DNA of 41,990 bases, from positions 1 through 41,990 of the forward strand of contig CACNYD010000006.1 in NCBI GenBank assembly GCA_902624635.1, given 5' to 3'. Below the pieces are notes generated by a model. The model was not told the origin of the DNA, did not search any database, and saw nothing but the letters and a program-made list of their open reading frames with translations. A program made the position numbers and the translations under genes. Origin of the DNA: an uncultured Pelagibacteraceae bacterium. Its GTDB lineage: Bacteria > Pseudomonadota > Alphaproteobacteria > Pelagibacterales > Pelagibacteraceae. This document shows positions 15,304-27,537 of the stretch, piece after piece (the first letter of the stretch is position 1; each line of letters opens with the position of its first letter).

Positions 15304-18300
15304 ATGAAAAAAGAATTAACAGATTTGTTTAAAAATTCAGAGATAGCAGAAGCTCAAAATTTTAATAGTATAAAAATTTCTTTGGCAAGTCCGGAGAAGA
15401 TAAAATCTTGGACATATGGTGAAATAAAGAAACCTGAGACAATCAACTATAGAACTTTCAGACCAGAAAAAGATGGATTATTTTGTGCCAGAATATTTGG
15501 TCCTATCAAAGATTATGAATGTCTATGTGGAAAATATAAAAGAATGAAATTCAGAGGTATAATTTGTGAAAAATGTGGAGTCGAGGTTACAAAATCAAAT
15601 GTTCGTAGAGAGAGAATGGGCCATATCAATCTTGCTACTCCAGTAGCACATATTTGGTTTTTAAAATCATTACCTAGTAGAATAGCTTTAGCAGTTGATA
15701 TGAAACTGAAGGAAATTGAAAGAGTACTTTACTTCGAAAATTTCATTGTAATTGAACCTGGCTTAACTGGATTGAAAAAAAATCAATTGTTAAATGAGGA
15801 AGAATTATCAAAATATCAAGATGAGTTTGGCGAGGAAGCTTTCTCAGCTGGGATAGGAGCCGAGGCAGTTTTGGAAATGCTTAAGAACCTTGATTTAGAA
15901 TTAGAAAAGAAAAACTTAGTCAATTATATTAAGGAGACGAAATCAAAAGTTAATGAGGAAAGAGCTATAAAACGTTTAAAACTAATCGAGTCCTTTATTG
16001 AGACAGGTCAAAAACCAGAGTGGATGATCATGACAGTTGTTCCTGTGATACCACCTGAACTTAGACCTTTGGTTCCCTTAGATGGTGGTAGATTTGCGAC
16101 TTCAGATTTAAATGATCTGTATAGAAGAGTTATCAACAGAAATAATCGTTTGAAAAGATTAATGGATCTTAAAGCTCCTGACATAATCGTGAGAAATGAG
16201 AAAAGAATGCTACAAGAGTCTGTTGATGCTTTATTTGATAATGGTCGAAGAGGAAGAGTAATCACTGGAACTGGTAAAAGACCATTAAAATCTTTAGCAG
16301 AAATGTTGAAAGGTAAACAAGGTAGATTTAGACAAAATCTTTTAGGTAAACGTGTGGATTATTCTGGGAGATCTGTGATTGTTGTAGGACCAGATCTAAA
16401 ATTGCATGAGTGTGGATTACCAAAAAAAATGGCATTAGAATTATTTAAACCATTTTTATATGCAAGATTAAATAAACTAGGGCTAGCCTCAACAATTAAA
16501 CAAGCAAAAAAACTTGTTGAAAAAGAGACTAATGCAGTGTGGGACTCTTTGGAGCTGATTGTAAGAGAGCACCCAGTTTTATTGAATAGAGCTCCAACGC
16601 TTCATAGACTGGGAGTACAAGCCTTTGAACCTAAATTGATAGAGGGAGATGCTATTGAATTACACCCATTAACATGTGCGGCATTCAATGCCGATTTTGA
16701 TGGAGATCAAATGGCAGTACACGTTCCACTTAGTTTAGAGGCCCAATTAGAAGCGAGAATATTGATGCTATCAACAAATAATATTTTATCACCATCAAAT
16801 GGTAAACCAATTATTGTACCAAGTCAGGATATGATTTTAGGAATTTACTATTTATCACAAGAACCATTAACTGATAAACCAGCAGGATATTTTTTAAATG
16901 CAGATCAAATAGAATTTGCTCTCTCTTCAGGACAGTTGAAAGTTCATAGTACAATTATATCAAGAATTGAAACAATAGATGAAAATGGAAATAAAAAATT
17001 TGAAAAATATACATCAACAGCAGGTAGATTTTTGTTAGCAAATTTATTACCAAAAAATAAAGATATTAAATTTTCACTGGTAGATAGATTATTACCAAAA
17101 AAAGTTGTTTCTGAGGTAATCGACATTGTTTTTAGATTCTGTGGTCAAAAAACAACTGTTATTTTTTGTGACAAATTAAAAGATTTAGGTTTTAAACATG
17201 CTTTTAAGGCTGGAATATCGTTTGGTAAGGATGATTTAATTATACCAGAAAGTAAAACTCAATTAATAGATGATACAAAAAAATTGATTTCAGACTACGA
17301 AACTCAATACGCCGAAGGTCTTATTACTCGAGGAGAAAAATATAATAAAGTAGTCGATGCTTGGTCAAAATGTACTGATCGTGTAGCTGGTGAGATGATG
17401 AAAGGTATTTCAGCAACTGAAAAAACTTCAGAAGGGTTAAAAATTAACTCAGTCTTTATGATGGCTGACAGTGGTGCAAGAGGCTCAGCTGCTCAAATGA
17501 AACAATTAGCTGGTATGAGGGGCCTTATTGCAAAACCTTCCGGTGAAATTATTGAAAGTCCAATAACTTCAAATTTTAAAGAAGGCTTGACTGCATTAGA
17601 GTATTTTAATTCTACGCATGGAGCTAGAAAGGGTTTAGCTGATACTGCATTAAAAACAGCGAGTTCAGGATATTTAACTAGAAGATTATGTGACGTAGCC
17701 CAAGATTTAACAATAACTAAAAAAAATTGTGATAATCCAGGATTTATAGAACTATCCGAAATTTTAGAGGGTGGTAATGTCGTTGTTAGTTTATCAGAAA
17801 GATCTTTGGGAAGAGTTACAGCCTCAGATGTTAAGCATCCTCTAACTGGTGAAATTATTTTAAAAAAATCGACTATGATAGATGAAGCTGGATGTGATAA
17901 AATTGACTCTGCAGGAATAAAATCACTTAAAGTTTATTCAGTGATGACTTGTAGTTCAAAAGAAGGAGTTTGCGCTACTTGTTATGGAAGAGATTTATCT
18001 AGAGGTAAAATGGTTCACGTTGGGGAGGCAATTGGTATGATCTCTGCTCAATCAATAGGAGAACCTGGCACTCAGCTTACAATGAGAACTTTCCATGTTG
18101 GTGGAACGGCTTCAGTTAAACAAGATTCTCAAATAGTAACTAAGAGTGAAGGAACTTTAAAAATCTTAAATTCAAATATTTTAGAAGACTCCAAAAAAAA
18201 TCTGATTGTAATGGGACGTAATACTCAACTTTCTATAGAAGATGATAACGGTGTACAAATAGCAGTTTACAAAGTGGCATATGGATCAAAACTGTTTTTT

Positions 18301-19467
18301 AAAAATGGCGATAAGATAAAAGCAAATACTAAAATTTGTGAATGGGATCCTTACACTACACCTGTAATCGCTGAGAAAAGTGGTATCTCAAGTTATGTGG
18401 ATTTAATTGATGGAGTTTCTATTCAAGAAACTACAGATGATGCTACAGGAATATCTTCGAAATCTGTAATAGATTGGAGAGCGCAATCAAAAAGTACTGA
18501 CTTGAAACCAAGAATTACTCTTAGAGATGAAAAAGGAAATGTAATTAAAAAAGCTGATGATAATGAAGCAAGATATTATCTTGTTCCAGACTCCATTTTA
18601 TCGGTAAAAGATGGACAAAATGTTTCAGCAGGTGATGTAATCGCTAGACTTCCAAAAGAAACAACAAAAACAAAAGATATTACTGGAGGATTACCAAGAG
18701 TTGCCGAATTGTTTGAAGCAAGAAAGGCAAAAGATAGTGCGATAATTGCTGAAAATGATGGACAAGTTATTTTTGGAAAAGAAGTAAGAGGTAAACAAAG
18801 AATTTCAATTGTTCCCGAAGATGGAAGTGAACCATCCAATTATTTAATACCTAAAGGCAAGCATATTAACTTTAACCAAGGTGAAAAAATTAAAAAAGGT
18901 GAATATTTACTTGATGGTCAACCTTTACCACATGATATTTTAAGAATAATGGGTATTAAAGATTTGACAGAATATTTTGTGAATCAGGTTCAAGAAGTTT
19001 ATAGGCTACAAGGGGTTATCATAAATGACAAACATATCGAAACTATCTTAAGACAGATGTTAAAAAAGGTTGAGGTAAAATCTTCAGGAGACTCCTCTTA
19101 TTTACCAGGTGAGATTGTTGATAGAATAAAATTTGAAATTATGAATGAAAAACTCAAATCAGAAAATAAAACCCCAGCAATTGGTGAAAGGGTTTTAATG
19201 GGTATAACAAAAGCTTCTTTACAGACCGAGTCATTTATTTCTGCTGCTTCATTTCAAGAGACTACTAGAGTATTAACAGATGCAGCAATTAAAGGGAAAA
19301 TTGATCCATTAAATGGATTAAAAGAGAATGTTATCGTTGGTAGATTGGTGCCTGCTGGAACAGGAAATATTAAAAATAGATGGAATAAAAAAGCGCTTGA
19401 TGATGATAACAAATTCTTATCTGAGCAAGAAAAGATCGAAGCTTCAGAAACCCAAGCAAATCAATAG
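15304..19467 (+). CDS. rpoC: DNA-directed RNA polymerase subunit beta'
   Basis: RpoC, 1387 residues. The N-terminal zinc finger has [20 protein letters not shown]. The catalytic Mg-binding NADFDGD lies at 462-468. The trigger-loop region includes [20 protein letters not shown]. The second zinc site uses the cysteines around [15 protein letters not shown]. Length and order are normal. A 160-base gap with a likely promoter separates it from rpsL. Confidence 0.98.
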   Translation: MKKELTDLFKNSEIAEAQNFNSIKISLASPEKIKSWTYGEIKKPETINYRTFRPEKDGLFCARIFGPIKDYECLCGKYKRMKFRGIICEKCGVEVTKSNVRRERMGHINLATPVAHIWFLKSLPSRIALAVDMKLKEIERVLYFENFIVIEPGLTGLKKNQLLNEEELSKYQDEFGEEAFSAGIGAEAVLEMLKNLDLELEKKNLVNYIKETKSKVNEERAIKRLKLIESFIETGQKPEWMIMTVVPVIPPELRPLVPLDGGRFATSDLNDLYRRVINRNNRLKRLMDLKAPDIIVRNEKRMLQESVDALFDNGRRGRVITGTGKRPLKSLAEMLKGKQGRFRQNLLGKRVDYSGRSVIVVGPDLKLHECGLPKKMALELFKPFLYARLNKLGLASTIKQAKKLVEKETNAVWDSLELIVREHPVLLNRAPTLHRLGVQAFEPKLIEGDAIELHPLTCAAFNADFDGDQMAVHVPLSLEAQLEARILMLSTNNILSPSNGKPIIVPSQDMILGIYYLSQEPLTDKPAGYFLNADQIEFALSSGQLKVHSTIISRIETIDENGNKKFEKYTSTAGRFLLANLLPKNKDIKFSLVDRLLPKKVVSEVIDIVFRFCGQKTTVIFCDKLKDLGFKHAFKAGISFGKDDLIIPESKTQLIDDTKKLISDYETQYAEGLITRGEKYNKVVDAWSKCTDRVAGEMMKGISATEKTSEGLKINSVFMMADSGARGSAAQMKQLAGMRGLIAKPSGEIIESPITSNFKEGLTALEYFNSTHGARKGLADTALKTASSGYLTRRLCDVAQDLTITKKNCDNPGFIELSEILEGGNVVVSLSERSLGRVTASDVKHPLTGEIILKKSTMIDEAGCDKIDSAGIKSLKVYSVMTCSSKEGVCATCYGRDLSRGKMVHVGEAIGMISAQSIGEPGTQLTMRTFHVGGTASVKQDSQIVTKSEGTLKILNSNILEDSKKNLIVMGRNTQLSIEDDNGVQIAVYKVAYGSKLFFKNGDKIKANTKICEWDPYTTPVIAEKSGISSYVDLIDGVSIQETTDDATGISSKSVIDWRAQSKSTDLKPRITLRDEKGNVIKKADDNEARYYLVPDSILSVKDGQNVSAGDVIARLPKETTKTKDITGGLPRVAELFEARKAKDSAIIAENDGQVIFGKEVRGKQRISIVPEDGSEPSNYLIPKGKHINFNQGEKIKKGEYLLDGQPLPHDILRIMGIKDLTEYFVNQVQEVYRLQGVIINDKHIETILRQMLKKVEVKSSGDSSYLPGEIVDRIKFEIMNEKLKSENKTPAIGERVLMGITKASLQTESFISAASFQETTRVLTDAAIKGKIDPLNGLKENVIVGRLVPAGTGNIKNRWNKKALDDDNKFLSEQEKIEASETQANQ

Positions 19468-19496
19468 AAAAAACTGACTTAAATTACAGGTTTTGT

Positions 19497-19524
19497 TTGA
19501 CAAAATTCAATTTATAAGTAATTT
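19497..19524 (+). promoter_or_regulatory. Probable promoter of the rpsL-rpsG-fusA unit
   Basis: A perfect TTGACA at 19497-19502, a 16-bp spacer, then TAATTT at 19519-19524, about 100 bases before rpsL. This 160-base gap is among the longest inside the supercluster. The remaining leader contains no obvious open frame or strong terminator that I could see. Confidence 0.5.
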
Positions 19525-19627
19525 GGCGATATTTTTGGTTGGAATGTAGTACTAATTGAATGTGCTAAACGCTGCCATAATTGATCTGTCAGTTATTTCA
19601 TCAAAAATATAATTAATAAAAAATTTT

Positions 19628-19999
19628 ATGCCAACAATTAATCAGTTGTTAAAAAAAAAGAGAGTTAAGCAAATTAAGAGGAATAAAGTTCCTGCTTTAC
19701 AAAAACAACCTTTGAAAAGAGGTGTTTGTGTTAAAGTTTATACAACTACACCAAAAAAACCTAATTCGGCACTTAGAAAAGTTGCCAGAGTAAGGCTGTC
19801 AAACGGTTTTGAAGTTACAGCATATATACCAGGCGAAGGTCATAATTTGCAAGAACACTCAGTTGTTTTAATAAGAGGTGGAAGGGTTAAGGATCTGCCT
19901 GGTGTGAGGTATCATATACTTAGAGGAAATCTCGATACCCAAGGAGTTGCGAATAGAAAAAAAAGAAGATCATTGTACGGAACTAAAAAGGGTAAATAA
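19628..19999 (+). CDS. rpsL: 30S ribosomal protein S12
   Basis: S12, 123 residues, lines the decoding centre. The [12 protein letters not shown] loop and the [13 protein letters not shown] loop are intact, with lysines at the positions where streptomycin resistance changes occur, so it looks wild type. It is the first gene of the str group, 2 bases before rpsG. Confidence 0.98.
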   Translation: MPTINQLLKKKRVKQIKRNKVPALQKQPLKRGVCVKVYTTTPKKPNSALRKVARVRLSNGFEVTAYIPGEGHNLQEHSVVLIRGGRVKDLPGVRYHILRGNLDTQGVANRKKRRSLYGTKKGK

Positions 20000-20001
20000 A
20001 A

Positions 20002-20472
20002 ATGTCTAGAAAAAAATCACAACCTAAAAAAGATATAGTTCCCGATCCGAAATTTAATTCAACTATTATTCCAAAATTAATTAATAACCTCATGTACGAT
20101 GGTAAAAGAGGTATAGCCTCCAAAATTGTTTATGAAGCAATTGAAAAAATTAAAACTAAATCAAAGGATGAGCCTATAAACGTTTTTAATGAGGCAATTA
20201 ATAATATTAAACCGACTGTTGAAGTAAGGTCTAGAAGAGTTGGCGGGGCAACCTATCAAGTTCCAGTTGAAGTAAAAAATAAAAGAGCTCAAGCTTTAGC
20301 AATTAGATGGTTAATAGACTCTGCAAGAAAAAGAAAAGATAAAAATATGTCAGATAAGATTTTTAATGAGCTTTATGATGCTTATGAAAAAAAAGGAGCC
20401 GCAGTTAAAAAAAAAGAGGATGTTCATAAAATGGCTGAGTCAAATAAAGCATTTGCACATTTTAGATGGTAA
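20002..20472 (+). CDS. rpsG: 30S ribosomal protein S7
   Basis: S7, 156 residues, nucleates assembly of the 30S head. Motifs include the N-terminal DPKFNSTIIPKLINNLMYDG region and the beta-hairpin VEVRSRRVGGATYQVPVEV. It lies 6 bases before fusA. In E. coli S7 is the str operon repressor; no site was modelled here. Confidence 0.97.
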   Translation: MSRKKSQPKKDIVPDPKFNSTIIPKLINNLMYDGKRGIASKIVYEAIEKIKTKSKDEPINVFNEAINNIKPTVEVRSRRVGGATYQVPVEVKNKRAQALAIRWLIDSARKRKDKNMSDKIFNELYDAYEKKGAAVKKKEDVHKMAESNKAFAHFRW

Positions 20473-20478
20473 AAAATT

Positions 20479-22557
20479 ATGTCTAGAACTCACACTTTAA
20501 ATAAATATAGAAACATAGGTATCATGGCACATATTGATGCTGGCAAAACTACTACAACAGAAAGAATTTTATATTACACTGGAAAGAGTCATAAAATTGG
20601 GGAAGTCCATGATGGTGCTGCGACAATGGATTGGATGGAGCAAGAACAGGAAAGAGGAATTACAATTACATCAGCAGCAACAACTTGTTTCTGGCAGGAC
20701 CATAGAATAAATATTATTGATACCCCTGGACACGTTGATTTTACTATTGAAGTTGAGAGATCTCTCAAAGTTTTAGATGGTGCTGTAGCAGTTTTTGATG
20801 GTGTTGCAGGTGTTGAACCTCAATCTGAAACTGTTTGGAGACAGGCAGATAAATATAAAGTTCCAAGAATTTGTTTTGTTAATAAATTAGACAGAACAGG
20901 TGCTGATTTCTTTAGGTGTGTAGACATGATAAGAGATAGATTGGGTGCAAAGCCACTGGTTATCCAAGTTCCCATAGGTATCGAATCATCCTTAACAGGT
21001 GTTGTTGATTTAGTAAAAATGAAAGCACAAGTTTGGAAAAATGAAGCCTTGGGTGCTGAATGGGAATACAAAGATATACCTGACGATTTAAAAGAAATTT
21101 CTAAAAAATATAGGACTGAACTGGTTGAAGCAGCAGTTGAACAGGACGAAAAATTAATGGAGTCATATTTAAATGGGGATGAAATAAATGAGGAAGACTT
21201 AATAAAATGTATAAGAAAAGGTACATTAAACTTTGATTTTGTGCCCGTTATGACAGGATCAGCCTTTAAAAATAAAGGTGTGCAACCTTTATTGGATGCA
21301 GTTGTCAATTATTTACCAAGCCCAGTTGATATTGGTTCAATTAAAGGAACTAAATTAGGTAGCGAAGATGAAATTGATATGAAATTTGAGGATAGCGCTC
21401 CGTTTTCAGCTTTAGCTTTCAAGGTTGCAAACGATCCATTTGTTGGATCACTAACTTTTATAAGAATTTATTCTGGTACTATAAAGACAGGAACTGGTGT
21501 TTACAACTCATCAAAAGAAAAAGAAGAAAGAGTCGGAAGAATGTTATTGATGCATGCCAACTCAAGAGAGGATATCAAAGAGGCTAATGCTGGTGACATT
21601 GTAGCTTTGGCTGGTTTAAAGAATACGATTACTGGACATACTTTATGTGATAAAGAAAATGCTGTTCTTTTGGAACCAATGGAATTCCCAGATCCTGTAA
21701 TAGAAATTGCAGTTGAACCAAAAACTAAAGCTGATCAAGAAAAAATGGGTGAGGCTTTAGGAAGACTTGCTAAAGAAGATCCTTCTTTCAGAGTGACTTC
21801 AGATGAGGAGTCAGGTCAAACAATTATAAAAGGAATGGGTGAATTACATCTAGATATCATTGTGGATAGAATGAAACGAGAATTTAAGGTAGAGGCAAAT
21901 GTTGGAGCCCCGCAAGTTGCATATAGGGAGACCATAGAAAATTCATCAGAAGTTGAGTACACACATAAGAAACAAAGTGGTGGTGCTGGTCAATTCGCCA
22001 AGGTTAAATTGTTAGTAGAACCTCAAGAACCTGGGAAAGGAAGAGAAGTTGAAAGTAAAATTAAAGGTGGTGCTATTCCCAAAGAGTTTATCCCAGGTGT
22101 TGAAAAAGGAATTGAAACAGTTTCAGATGGTGGAATTCTTGCTGGATTTCCTATGATAGACTATAAAGTAACTATCATAGATGGATTACATCACGATGTA
22201 GACTCGAGTGTGTTGGCATTTGAATTAGCAAGTAGGGCATGTTTTAAAGAAGCATGTACAAAAGGTGGATTAAAACTTTTAGAGCCAGTTATGAGAGTTG
22301 AAGTTGTAACACCCGAAGATTATATGGGTGATGTAATTGGTGATTTAAATAGTAGAAGAGGCCAAATTAGTACTCAAGAGCAAAGAGGAAATGCTACAGT
22401 TATTACTGCGATGGTCCCATTAGCTAATATGTTTGGATATATCAATAGTTTAAGATCAATGTCTCAGGGTAGAGCACAGTACTCGATGTTCTTTGATCAT
22501 TATTCAAAAGTTCCTCAAAATGTTCAGGATGAAGTAACTAAAAAGATTGCAGGATAA
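20479..22557 (+). CDS. fusA: Translation elongation factor G
   Basis: EF-G, 692 residues, drives ribosomal translocation. The GTPase motifs are AHIDAGKT at 17-24, DTPGH near 81 and NKLD near 135, and domains II-V are complete to the terminus. It is followed directly by rpsJ (1-base gap) with no tuf between them, unlike the common str operon order. Confidence 0.98.
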   Translation: MSRTHTLNKYRNIGIMAHIDAGKTTTTERILYYTGKSHKIGEVHDGAATMDWMEQEQERGITITSAATTCFWQDHRINIIDTPGHVDFTIEVERSLKVLDGAVAVFDGVAGVEPQSETVWRQADKYKVPRICFVNKLDRTGADFFRCVDMIRDRLGAKPLVIQVPIGIESSLTGVVDLVKMKAQVWKNEALGAEWEYKDIPDDLKEISKKYRTELVEAAVEQDEKLMESYLNGDEINEEDLIKCIRKGTLNFDFVPVMTGSAFKNKGVQPLLDAVVNYLPSPVDIGSIKGTKLGSEDEIDMKFEDSAPFSALAFKVANDPFVGSLTFIRIYSGTIKTGTGVYNSSKEKEERVGRMLLMHANSREDIKEANAGDIVALAGLKNTITGHTLCDKENAVLLEPMEFPDPVIEIAVEPKTKADQEKMGEALGRLAKEDPSFRVTSDEESGQTIIKGMGELHLDIIVDRMKREFKVEANVGAPQVAYRETIENSSEVEYTHKKQSGGAGQFAKVKLLVEPQEPGKGREVESKIKGGAIPKEFIPGVEKGIETVSDGGILAGFPMIDYKVTIIDGLHHDVDSSVLAFELASRACFKEACTKGGLKLLEPVMRVEVVTPEDYMGDVIGDLNSRRGQISTQEQRGNATVITAMVPLANMFGYINSLRSMSQGRAQYSMFFDHYSKVPQNVQDEVTKKIAG

Positions 22558-22558
22558 T

Positions 22559-22867
22559 ATGGAAAAACAAAATATAAGAATTAAACTTAGAGCGTATGAC
22601 AATAAGATTCTAGATGCATCAACTGAGGAAATAGTTAACACTGTCAAAAGAACTGGAGCAACTATTAGAGGCCCAATACCCTTACCAACTAAAATTGAGA
22701 GATATACAGTTTTAAGATCACCACACATTGACAAAAAAAGTAGAGAACAATTTGAGTCGAGAACACATAAAAGATTAATAGATATTGTTGAACCAACACC
22801 ACAAACTGTTGAAGCATTGATGAAATTAGATTTAGCATCGGGTGTGGATGTGGAAATTAAAATTTAA
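22559..22867 (+). CDS. rpsJ: 30S ribosomal protein S10
   Basis: S10, 102 residues, in the 30S head and a NusG/NusB partner. The N-terminus [17 protein letters not shown] and the motif [10 protein letters not shown] are typical. Start is the ATG at 22559; a TTG at 22547 lies inside fusA and would add four residues. It opens the S10 series without its own visible promoter. Confidence 0.97.
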   Translation: MEKQNIRIKLRAYDNKILDASTEEIVNTVKRTGATIRGPIPLPTKIERYTVLRSPHIDKKSREQFESRTHKRLIDIVEPTPQTVEALMKLDLASGVDVEIKI

Positions 22868-22869
22868 AT

Positions 22870-23580
22870 ATGAGTGAAATTGCTTTAATAGGAAAAAAAA
22901 TTGGAATGACTAGAGAGTTTTATAAAACTGGCCAGTCTGTACCAGTAACAGTTCTCAAAATGGAAAAAGCCAGAGTTATCCAGGTAATTGATAGTGAAAA
23001 AAGAGGTTATAAGGCTATTCAATTGGGATATGGAAAAATTAAAAATTCAAAACTTACAAAAGCAATGAAAGGATATTTTGCAAAAAAAAATACCGAAGCG
23101 AAAAGGAGATTAAAAGAAATTAGAGTTGAAAATGTTGAAGATTTTAAGGAAGGAAATGAGTTTGGTCTTGAAATATTTAAGGATATAAAATTTGTTGACA
23201 CAAAATCAAAGACAATTGGTAAGGGTTTTGCCGGAGCTATGAAAAGACATAATTTTGGTGGTTTAAGAGCAACTCACGGTGTTTCAGTTTCGCATCGATC
23301 TCATGGTTCTACTGGACAAAGACAAGATCCTGGAAAGGTTTTTAAAGGAAAAAAAATGGCTGGACACATGGGGGATAAATTAAGAACTATGCAAAATATT
23401 GAAATTATTAAAACAGATTTAGAAAATGAATTACTATATTTAAAAGGTTCAATACCAGGTTCAAAAAATTCAGAAGTTATTGTTAAAGGTTCTGTTAAAA
23501 ATATAATTAAATTAACAATTGATGAAAAAATTAAAGCTGCTGAACAAGCTAAAAAAACACCAGATAAAAAGAAAAAATAA
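22870..23580 (+). CDS. rplC: 50S ribosomal protein L3
   Basis: L3, 236 residues, near the peptidyl-transferase centre. The start ALIGKKIGMTREFY, the signature FAGAMKRHNFGG and the finger SHRSHGSTGQRQDPGKVFKG are present. It is longer than E. coli L3 (209), with a lysine-rich C-terminal tail. The stop overlaps the rplD start by one base. Confidence 0.96.
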   Translation: MSEIALIGKKIGMTREFYKTGQSVPVTVLKMEKARVIQVIDSEKRGYKAIQLGYGKIKNSKLTKAMKGYFAKKNTEAKRRLKEIRVENVEDFKEGNEFGLEIFKDIKFVDTKSKTIGKGFAGAMKRHNFGGLRATHGVSVSHRSHGSTGQRQDPGKVFKGKKMAGHMGDKLRTMQNIEIIKTDLENELLYLKGSIPGSKNSEVIVKGSVKNIIKLTIDEKIKAAEQAKKTPDKKKK

Positions 23581-24203
23581 TGAAAATAGATAAATTAAAT
23601 TTAGATGGAAAAAAAAGCTCTATGGAAGTTTTAGATAAAATTTTTTCAGCTAAAATAAACCATAAATTAGTAAGTAGCGTTCTGTACAAAACTAATGCTA
23701 ATTATAAAGGTCGACATGCGAAAACTAAGCAACAAAATGAAGTAGCTGGACCTACATCAAAAATTTATGCACAAAAAGGTACAGGTAATGCAAGACACGC
23801 TAGTAGAAAAGCACCGATATTTGTTGGTGGTGGTATTGCACATGGTCCAAAAGGACAATTAGCCTATAAAACTAGAAAATTAAATAAAAGTGAAAAAAAA
23901 CAAAGTATTGCTTCTTTGATAAGCGAAAAAACTAAAAATAAAGATTTATTAGTTCTTAATGATTTTAACAGTCAAATAAAAAAAACAAAAGAAATGTATC
24001 TCATTCTCAGAAAGTTTGAAATTACAAACTCTTTAATTATTCTAGACAAATCATCTAAAGAAAAAATAGAAAAATCAATGAAAAATATTCCAAACATTAA
24101 AGTTACAGATATAAATCACTTTAGTGCTTTTGATATTATTAAATTTAAAAAAATAGTTTTTACAGAAAGTTCTGTAAAAGAGCTGGAAAAGAGATATGCC
24201 TAA
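23580..24203 (+). CDS. rplD: 50S ribosomal protein L4
   Basis: L4, 207 residues, lines the exit tunnel. The extended loop has QKGTGNARHASRKAPIFVGG (about residues 62-81). In E. coli L4 represses the S10 operon. It overlaps rplW by 8 bases. Confidence 0.96.
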   Translation: MKIDKLNLDGKKSSMEVLDKIFSAKINHKLVSSVLYKTNANYKGRHAKTKQQNEVAGPTSKIYAQKGTGNARHASRKAPIFVGGGIAHGPKGQLAYKTRKLNKSEKKQSIASLISEKTKNKDLLVLNDFNSQIKKTKEMYLILRKFEITNSLIILDKSSKEKIEKSMKNIPNIKVTDINHFSAFDIIKFKKIVFTESSVKELEKRYA

Positions 24204-24498
24204 ATTAGAAAAGATTCATTTATACGATAAAATTTTATCACCCTTGCTTACAGAAAAATCTACTAATTTATCTGGAGAAAATAAAATAGTTTTTAAAGTG
24301 CGTAAGAGTGCTAACAAAAAAAATCTTAAAAATAATATTGAAAAGATTTTCAAAGTGAATGTAACAAAAATTAATATTATTAATAAACAAAATAGATCAA
24401 AATTTACCAGAGGTAGAAAAGTAAAAGTTTCAGGTTTTAAAAAAGCAATAATCACACTTAAAAAAGGTCAAAGCATCGATCTAACTACAGGAATTTAA
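24196..24498 (+). CDS. rplW: 50S ribosomal protein L23
   Basis: L23, 100 residues, at the tunnel exit where SRP and trigger factor dock. The start YDKILSPLLTEKST and the motif KVNVTKINIINKQ are typical. It overlaps the end of rplD and abuts rplB with no gap. Confidence 0.95.
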   Translation: MPKLEKIHLYDKILSPLLTEKSTNLSGENKIVFKVRKSANKKNLKNNIEKIFKVNVTKINIINKQNRSKFTRGRKVKVSGFKKAIITLKKGQSIDLTTGI

Positions 24499-25338
24499 AT
24501 GGCATTAAAAACTTTTAAACCATATACAAAATCTACCAGAGGAACAATTCTTGTTGATAGAACTGGTCTTTGGAAAGGAAAACCATTTAAGTCATTGGTT
24601 TCGCCAAAAAATTCAATGAAAGGAAGAAATAATAATGGTCATATAACTTCCATAAATCGAGCTGGTGGTCATAAGAAGATGTATAGACATGTAGATTTTT
24701 ATAGAAAAAAATTTGATACACCTGCTACAGTTGAGAGAATAGAATATGACCCAAATCGATCTTGTTACATAATGTTAGTAAAATTCGAGGACAATTCTCA
24801 TGCTTATTATTTAGCTCCACAAAAAATTAAAGTTGGTGACAAAGTAGAAAATGGTTCAAAAAAAGAGATTAAAGTTGGTAATTGCATGCCTTTACAAGAT
24901 ATCCCTGTTGGTATAGATATCCATAATGTTGAAATACAGCCAGGAGGTGGCGGTAAAATAGCTAGATCGGCAGGCACATCTGTAACTATTAGCGGATTAG
25001 ATGGTAACTACAGTCTGATAAAGTTAGCATCTGGTGAGCTAAGAAAAATTGACTCAAGATCTTTAGCAACGATAGGAGTTTTAAGCAATCCAGATCAAAA
25101 AAACATCAAAATAGGAAAAGCTGGCAGATCTAGATGGCTAGGAAGAAGACCACATACAAGAGGAGTGGTTAAAAATCCTGTTGATCATCCACATGGAGGT
25201 GGAGAAGGAAAAAGTGCAGGCGGAAGGCATCCAGTTTCTCCAAAAGGTCAATCAGCTAAAGGATTAAAAACTAGAGATAATAAACGAACAGATAAATTTA
25301 TTGTGAAGAGAAGAAATAAAAGAAAGGATACTAAATAA
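24499..25338 (+). CDS. rplB: 50S ribosomal protein L2
   Basis: L2, 279 residues, needed for subunit joining and peptidyl transfer. The motif [20 protein letters not shown] (about residues 227-246) holds the conserved histidine region. Length is close to the usual 270-280. The stop overlaps the rpsS ATG by one base. Confidence 0.97.
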   Translation: MALKTFKPYTKSTRGTILVDRTGLWKGKPFKSLVSPKNSMKGRNNNGHITSINRAGGHKKMYRHVDFYRKKFDTPATVERIEYDPNRSCYIMLVKFEDNSHAYYLAPQKIKVGDKVENGSKKEIKVGNCMPLQDIPVGIDIHNVEIQPGGGGKIARSAGTSVTISGLDGNYSLIKLASGELRKIDSRSLATIGVLSNPDQKNIKIGKAGRSRWLGRRPHTRGVVKNPVDHPHGGGEGKSAGGRHPVSPKGQSAKGLKTRDNKRTDKFIVKRRNKRKDTK

Positions 25339-25637
25339 TGGCTAGAGCAGTTTGGAAAGGTCCTTTTGTAGAGGAAAGTTTAATGAAAAAGGTGGATAAG
25401 TACAAAACGGATCCTAAGAAAATTCCAATTAAAACCTGGTCAAGAAAATCTACAATACTTCCAGATTTTGTTGGTGTAAGTTTTTTAATTTACAATGGTA
25501 AAAAATTTATTCCAATAACAGTGTCAGAAGATATGGTTGGACATAAATTAGGTGAGTTTGCACCTACAAGAACCTTCTTTGGACACACACCAGCAGACAA
25601 AAAGGCAAAACCTGCTGAAGCTGAGGCTAAAAAATAA
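25338..25637 (+). CDS. rpsS: 30S ribosomal protein S19
   Basis: S19, 99 residues, in the 30S head with S13. The motifs [15 protein letters not shown] and [15 protein letters not shown] are conserved. The Ala/Lys/Glu-rich tail after [10 protein letters not shown] is slightly longer than in E. coli (92). Confidence 0.96.
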   Translation: MARAVWKGPFVEESLMKKVDKYKTDPKKIPIKTWSRKSTILPDFVGVSFLIYNGKKFIPITVSEDMVGHKLGEFAPTRTFFGHTPADKKAKPAEAEAKK

Positions 25638-25640
25638 TTT

Positions 25641-26039
25641 ATGAGCAAAAAAAAGAAAACACAAAATAATAAAGATAAGGTTGTGAGATCGATAAATAGT
25701 AATATTAGATCAAGCGTAAGGAAGCTTAATCCAATTCTTAAAGGAATTGTGGGTAAAAAAGTAGATGTAGCTATAAGAGATTTAGAATTTTCAGAAAAAA
25801 GAATAACAAGAGATATTAGAAAAACAATTAATTCAGCTGTTGCGAACGCTGAAAATAACTTTCAATACGACATTGATAAATTAGTAGTTAAAGAGGCTTA
25901 TTGTGGCAAGAAAATTACAATGAAAAGGTTTAGGCCAAGGGCTAAAGGAAGAGCTGCACCAATATTAAAACATTATTCAAGTGTTACAATAATATTATCT
26001 GAGATGAAAAAAATGGAGGATCATGGGGCAAAAAGTTAA
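25641..26039 (+). CDS. rplV: 50S ribosomal protein L22
   Basis: L22, 132 residues, with the beta-hairpin that reaches into the tunnel ([16 protein letters not shown]). A basic N-terminal extension of about 20 residues ([15 protein letters not shown]) precedes the fold. It overlaps rpsC by 17 bases. Confidence 0.95.
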   Translation: MSKKKKTQNNKDKVVRSINSNIRSSVRKLNPILKGIVGKKVDVAIRDLEFSEKRITRDIRKTINSAVANAENNFQYDIDKLVVKEAYCGKKITMKRFRPRAKGRAAPILKHYSSVTIILSEMKKMEDHGAKS

Positions 26040-26703
26040 TCCAGTAGGTTTTAGATTAGGTGTGAACAGAGGTTGGGATTCTGTTTGGTATGCAAAAAAG
26101 AAAGATTTTGGAAATTACCTTATCGAAGATTTTAAAATTAGAGAATACGTAAAAAAAAATGTAATTAATTCTGGTGTTTCTAAAGTTATGATCGAAAGAA
26201 CTTCAAATAAATGCTACGTAACTATTTACACCTCGAGACCTGGATTTGTAATTGGAAAAAAAGGAAGTGATATTGATAAGATTAAAAACAATCTTTCGAA
26301 ATTTACAAAAAACGAAGTTACCTTAAACATTAAAGAGGTAAAAAAACCAGAGACAAATTCGTATTTAGTTGCAGAAAATATTGCACAACAATTAGTAAAA
26401 AGAATTTCTTATAGACGTGCAATGAAAAGAGCAATGCAATCTTGTTTAAGACTTGGAGCCAAAGGAATTAAGGTTTCAGTAAGTGGCAGGTTAGGTGGTA
26501 ATGAAATTGCAAGAACTGAGTGGTTAAGAGATGGAAGCATACCCTCACACACTTTAAGAGCAGATATAGATTATGCTGAAGCTGAGGCATTGACAACTTA
26601 TGGAATAATCGGAATAAAAGTTTGGATTTATAAAGGTGAGGTTTTTGCAAAAGAATTTAGTCAAGAAACAAATAAAATAATAAATAAAGAGGAAAAAGAG
26701 TAA
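26023..26703 (+). CDS. rpsC: 30S ribosomal protein S3
   Basis: S3, 226 residues, forms the mRNA entry site. It starts [19 protein letters not shown]. The KH domain motif is [16 protein letters not shown], and the C-terminal domain has [20 protein letters not shown]. The start lies inside rplV. Confidence 0.97.
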   Translation: MGQKVNPVGFRLGVNRGWDSVWYAKKKDFGNYLIEDFKIREYVKKNVINSGVSKVMIERTSNKCYVTIYTSRPGFVIGKKGSDIDKIKNNLSKFTKNEVTLNIKEVKKPETNSYLVAENIAQQLVKRISYRRAMKRAMQSCLRLGAKGIKVSVSGRLGGNEIARTEWLRDGSIPSHTLRADIDYAEAEALTTYGIIGIKVWIYKGEVFAKEFSQETNKIINKEEKE

Positions 26704-26704
26704 A

Positions 26705-27115
26705 ATGTTACAACCAGTAAGAACTAAATGGAGAAAAGCTCATAAAGGACGAATACATGGAAAAGCTTCAAGAGCTAACTTTATAAATTATGGAGCTTAT
26801 GCTTTAAAAGCACTAACTCCTGAGAGAGTGACAGGCAAACAAATTGAGGCTGCAAGAGTTGCATTAACAAGACACATGAAAAGACAGGGAAGAGTTTGGA
26901 CAAGAATATTCCCTAATATTCCAGTATCAAAAAAACCAATAGAAGTTCGTATGGGTAAAGGGAAAGGTTCACCCGAATATTATGCCTGCAGAGTAAAACC
27001 AGGTAGAATTTTATTTGAAGTTGATGGTGTTTCTGAACAAATTGCTAAGGAAGCCCTATATAAAGCTTCGGCAAAACTACCAATTAAAACAAAAACAATT
27101 AAAAGATTTTTATAA
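26705..27115 (+). CDS. rplP: 50S ribosomal protein L16
   Basis: L16, 136 residues, near the A-site tRNA elbow. The motifs [16 protein letters not shown] and [20 protein letters not shown] are typical. One base separates it from rpsC and from rpmC. Confidence 0.97.
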   Translation: MLQPVRTKWRKAHKGRIHGKASRANFINYGAYALKALTPERVTGKQIEAARVALTRHMKRQGRVWTRIFPNIPVSKKPIEVRMGKGKGSPEYYACRVKPGRILFEVDGVSEQIAKEALYKASAKLPIKTKTIKRFL

Positions 27116-27116
27116 A

Positions 27117-27308
27117 ATGAAAAAACAAGAAATAAAAAAACTATCTAAAGATGAAATTTTAAAAAATATTGATAAACTTAAGAAAGACTTATTCAATTTT
27201 AGATTCCAAAAAGTTAATTCTCAAGTAACCAATCCATCTAAGATAGGTGAAACAAAAAAAACAATTGCAAGACTCAAAACTTCATTAAGAGGTAAAATTA
27301 ATGCCTAA
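27117..27308 (+). CDS. rpmC: 50S ribosomal protein L29
   Basis: L29, 63 residues, a two-helix protein by the tunnel exit. The motif [16 protein letters not shown] is conserved. Start is the ATG at 27117, since the longer frame upstream runs inside rplP. It overlaps rpsQ by 8 bases. Confidence 0.95.
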   Translation: MKKQEIKKLSKDEILKNIDKLKKDLFNFRFQKVNSQVTNPSKIGETKKTIARLKTSLRGKINA

Positions 27309-27537
27309 AAAAATTTTAACAGGAGTGGTAATTAGTGACAAACCAAATAAAACTGTGACTGTATTGATTGAAAGAAAGTATTCTCATCCTGTGTTAAAAA
27401 AGGTTATTAAAGTTAAAAAAAAATATAATGCTCATGATGAAAAAAATGCATTTAAGGTAGGAGATAAAGTTTCAATTATAGAAAGCAAACCTTTTTCAAA
27501 AAATAAAAAATTTCAAGTTATGGAGAGTTCAAAATAA
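27301..27537 (+). CDS. rpsQ: 30S ribosomal protein S17
   Basis: S17, 78 residues, an early-assembly OB-fold protein. It has [19 protein letters not shown] and the [20 protein letters not shown] signature. The stop overlaps the rplN ATG by one base. Confidence 0.96.
   Translation: MPKKILTGVVISDKPNKTVTVLIERKYSHPVLKKVIKVKKKYNAHDEKNAFKVGDKVSIIESKPFSKNKKFQVMESSK

Noticed and set aside
20820-21308. A 162-codon minus-strand frame inside fusA
   Set aside because: It lies wholly within the intact EF-G gene with no start context or recognisable domain, so it is a shadow frame.
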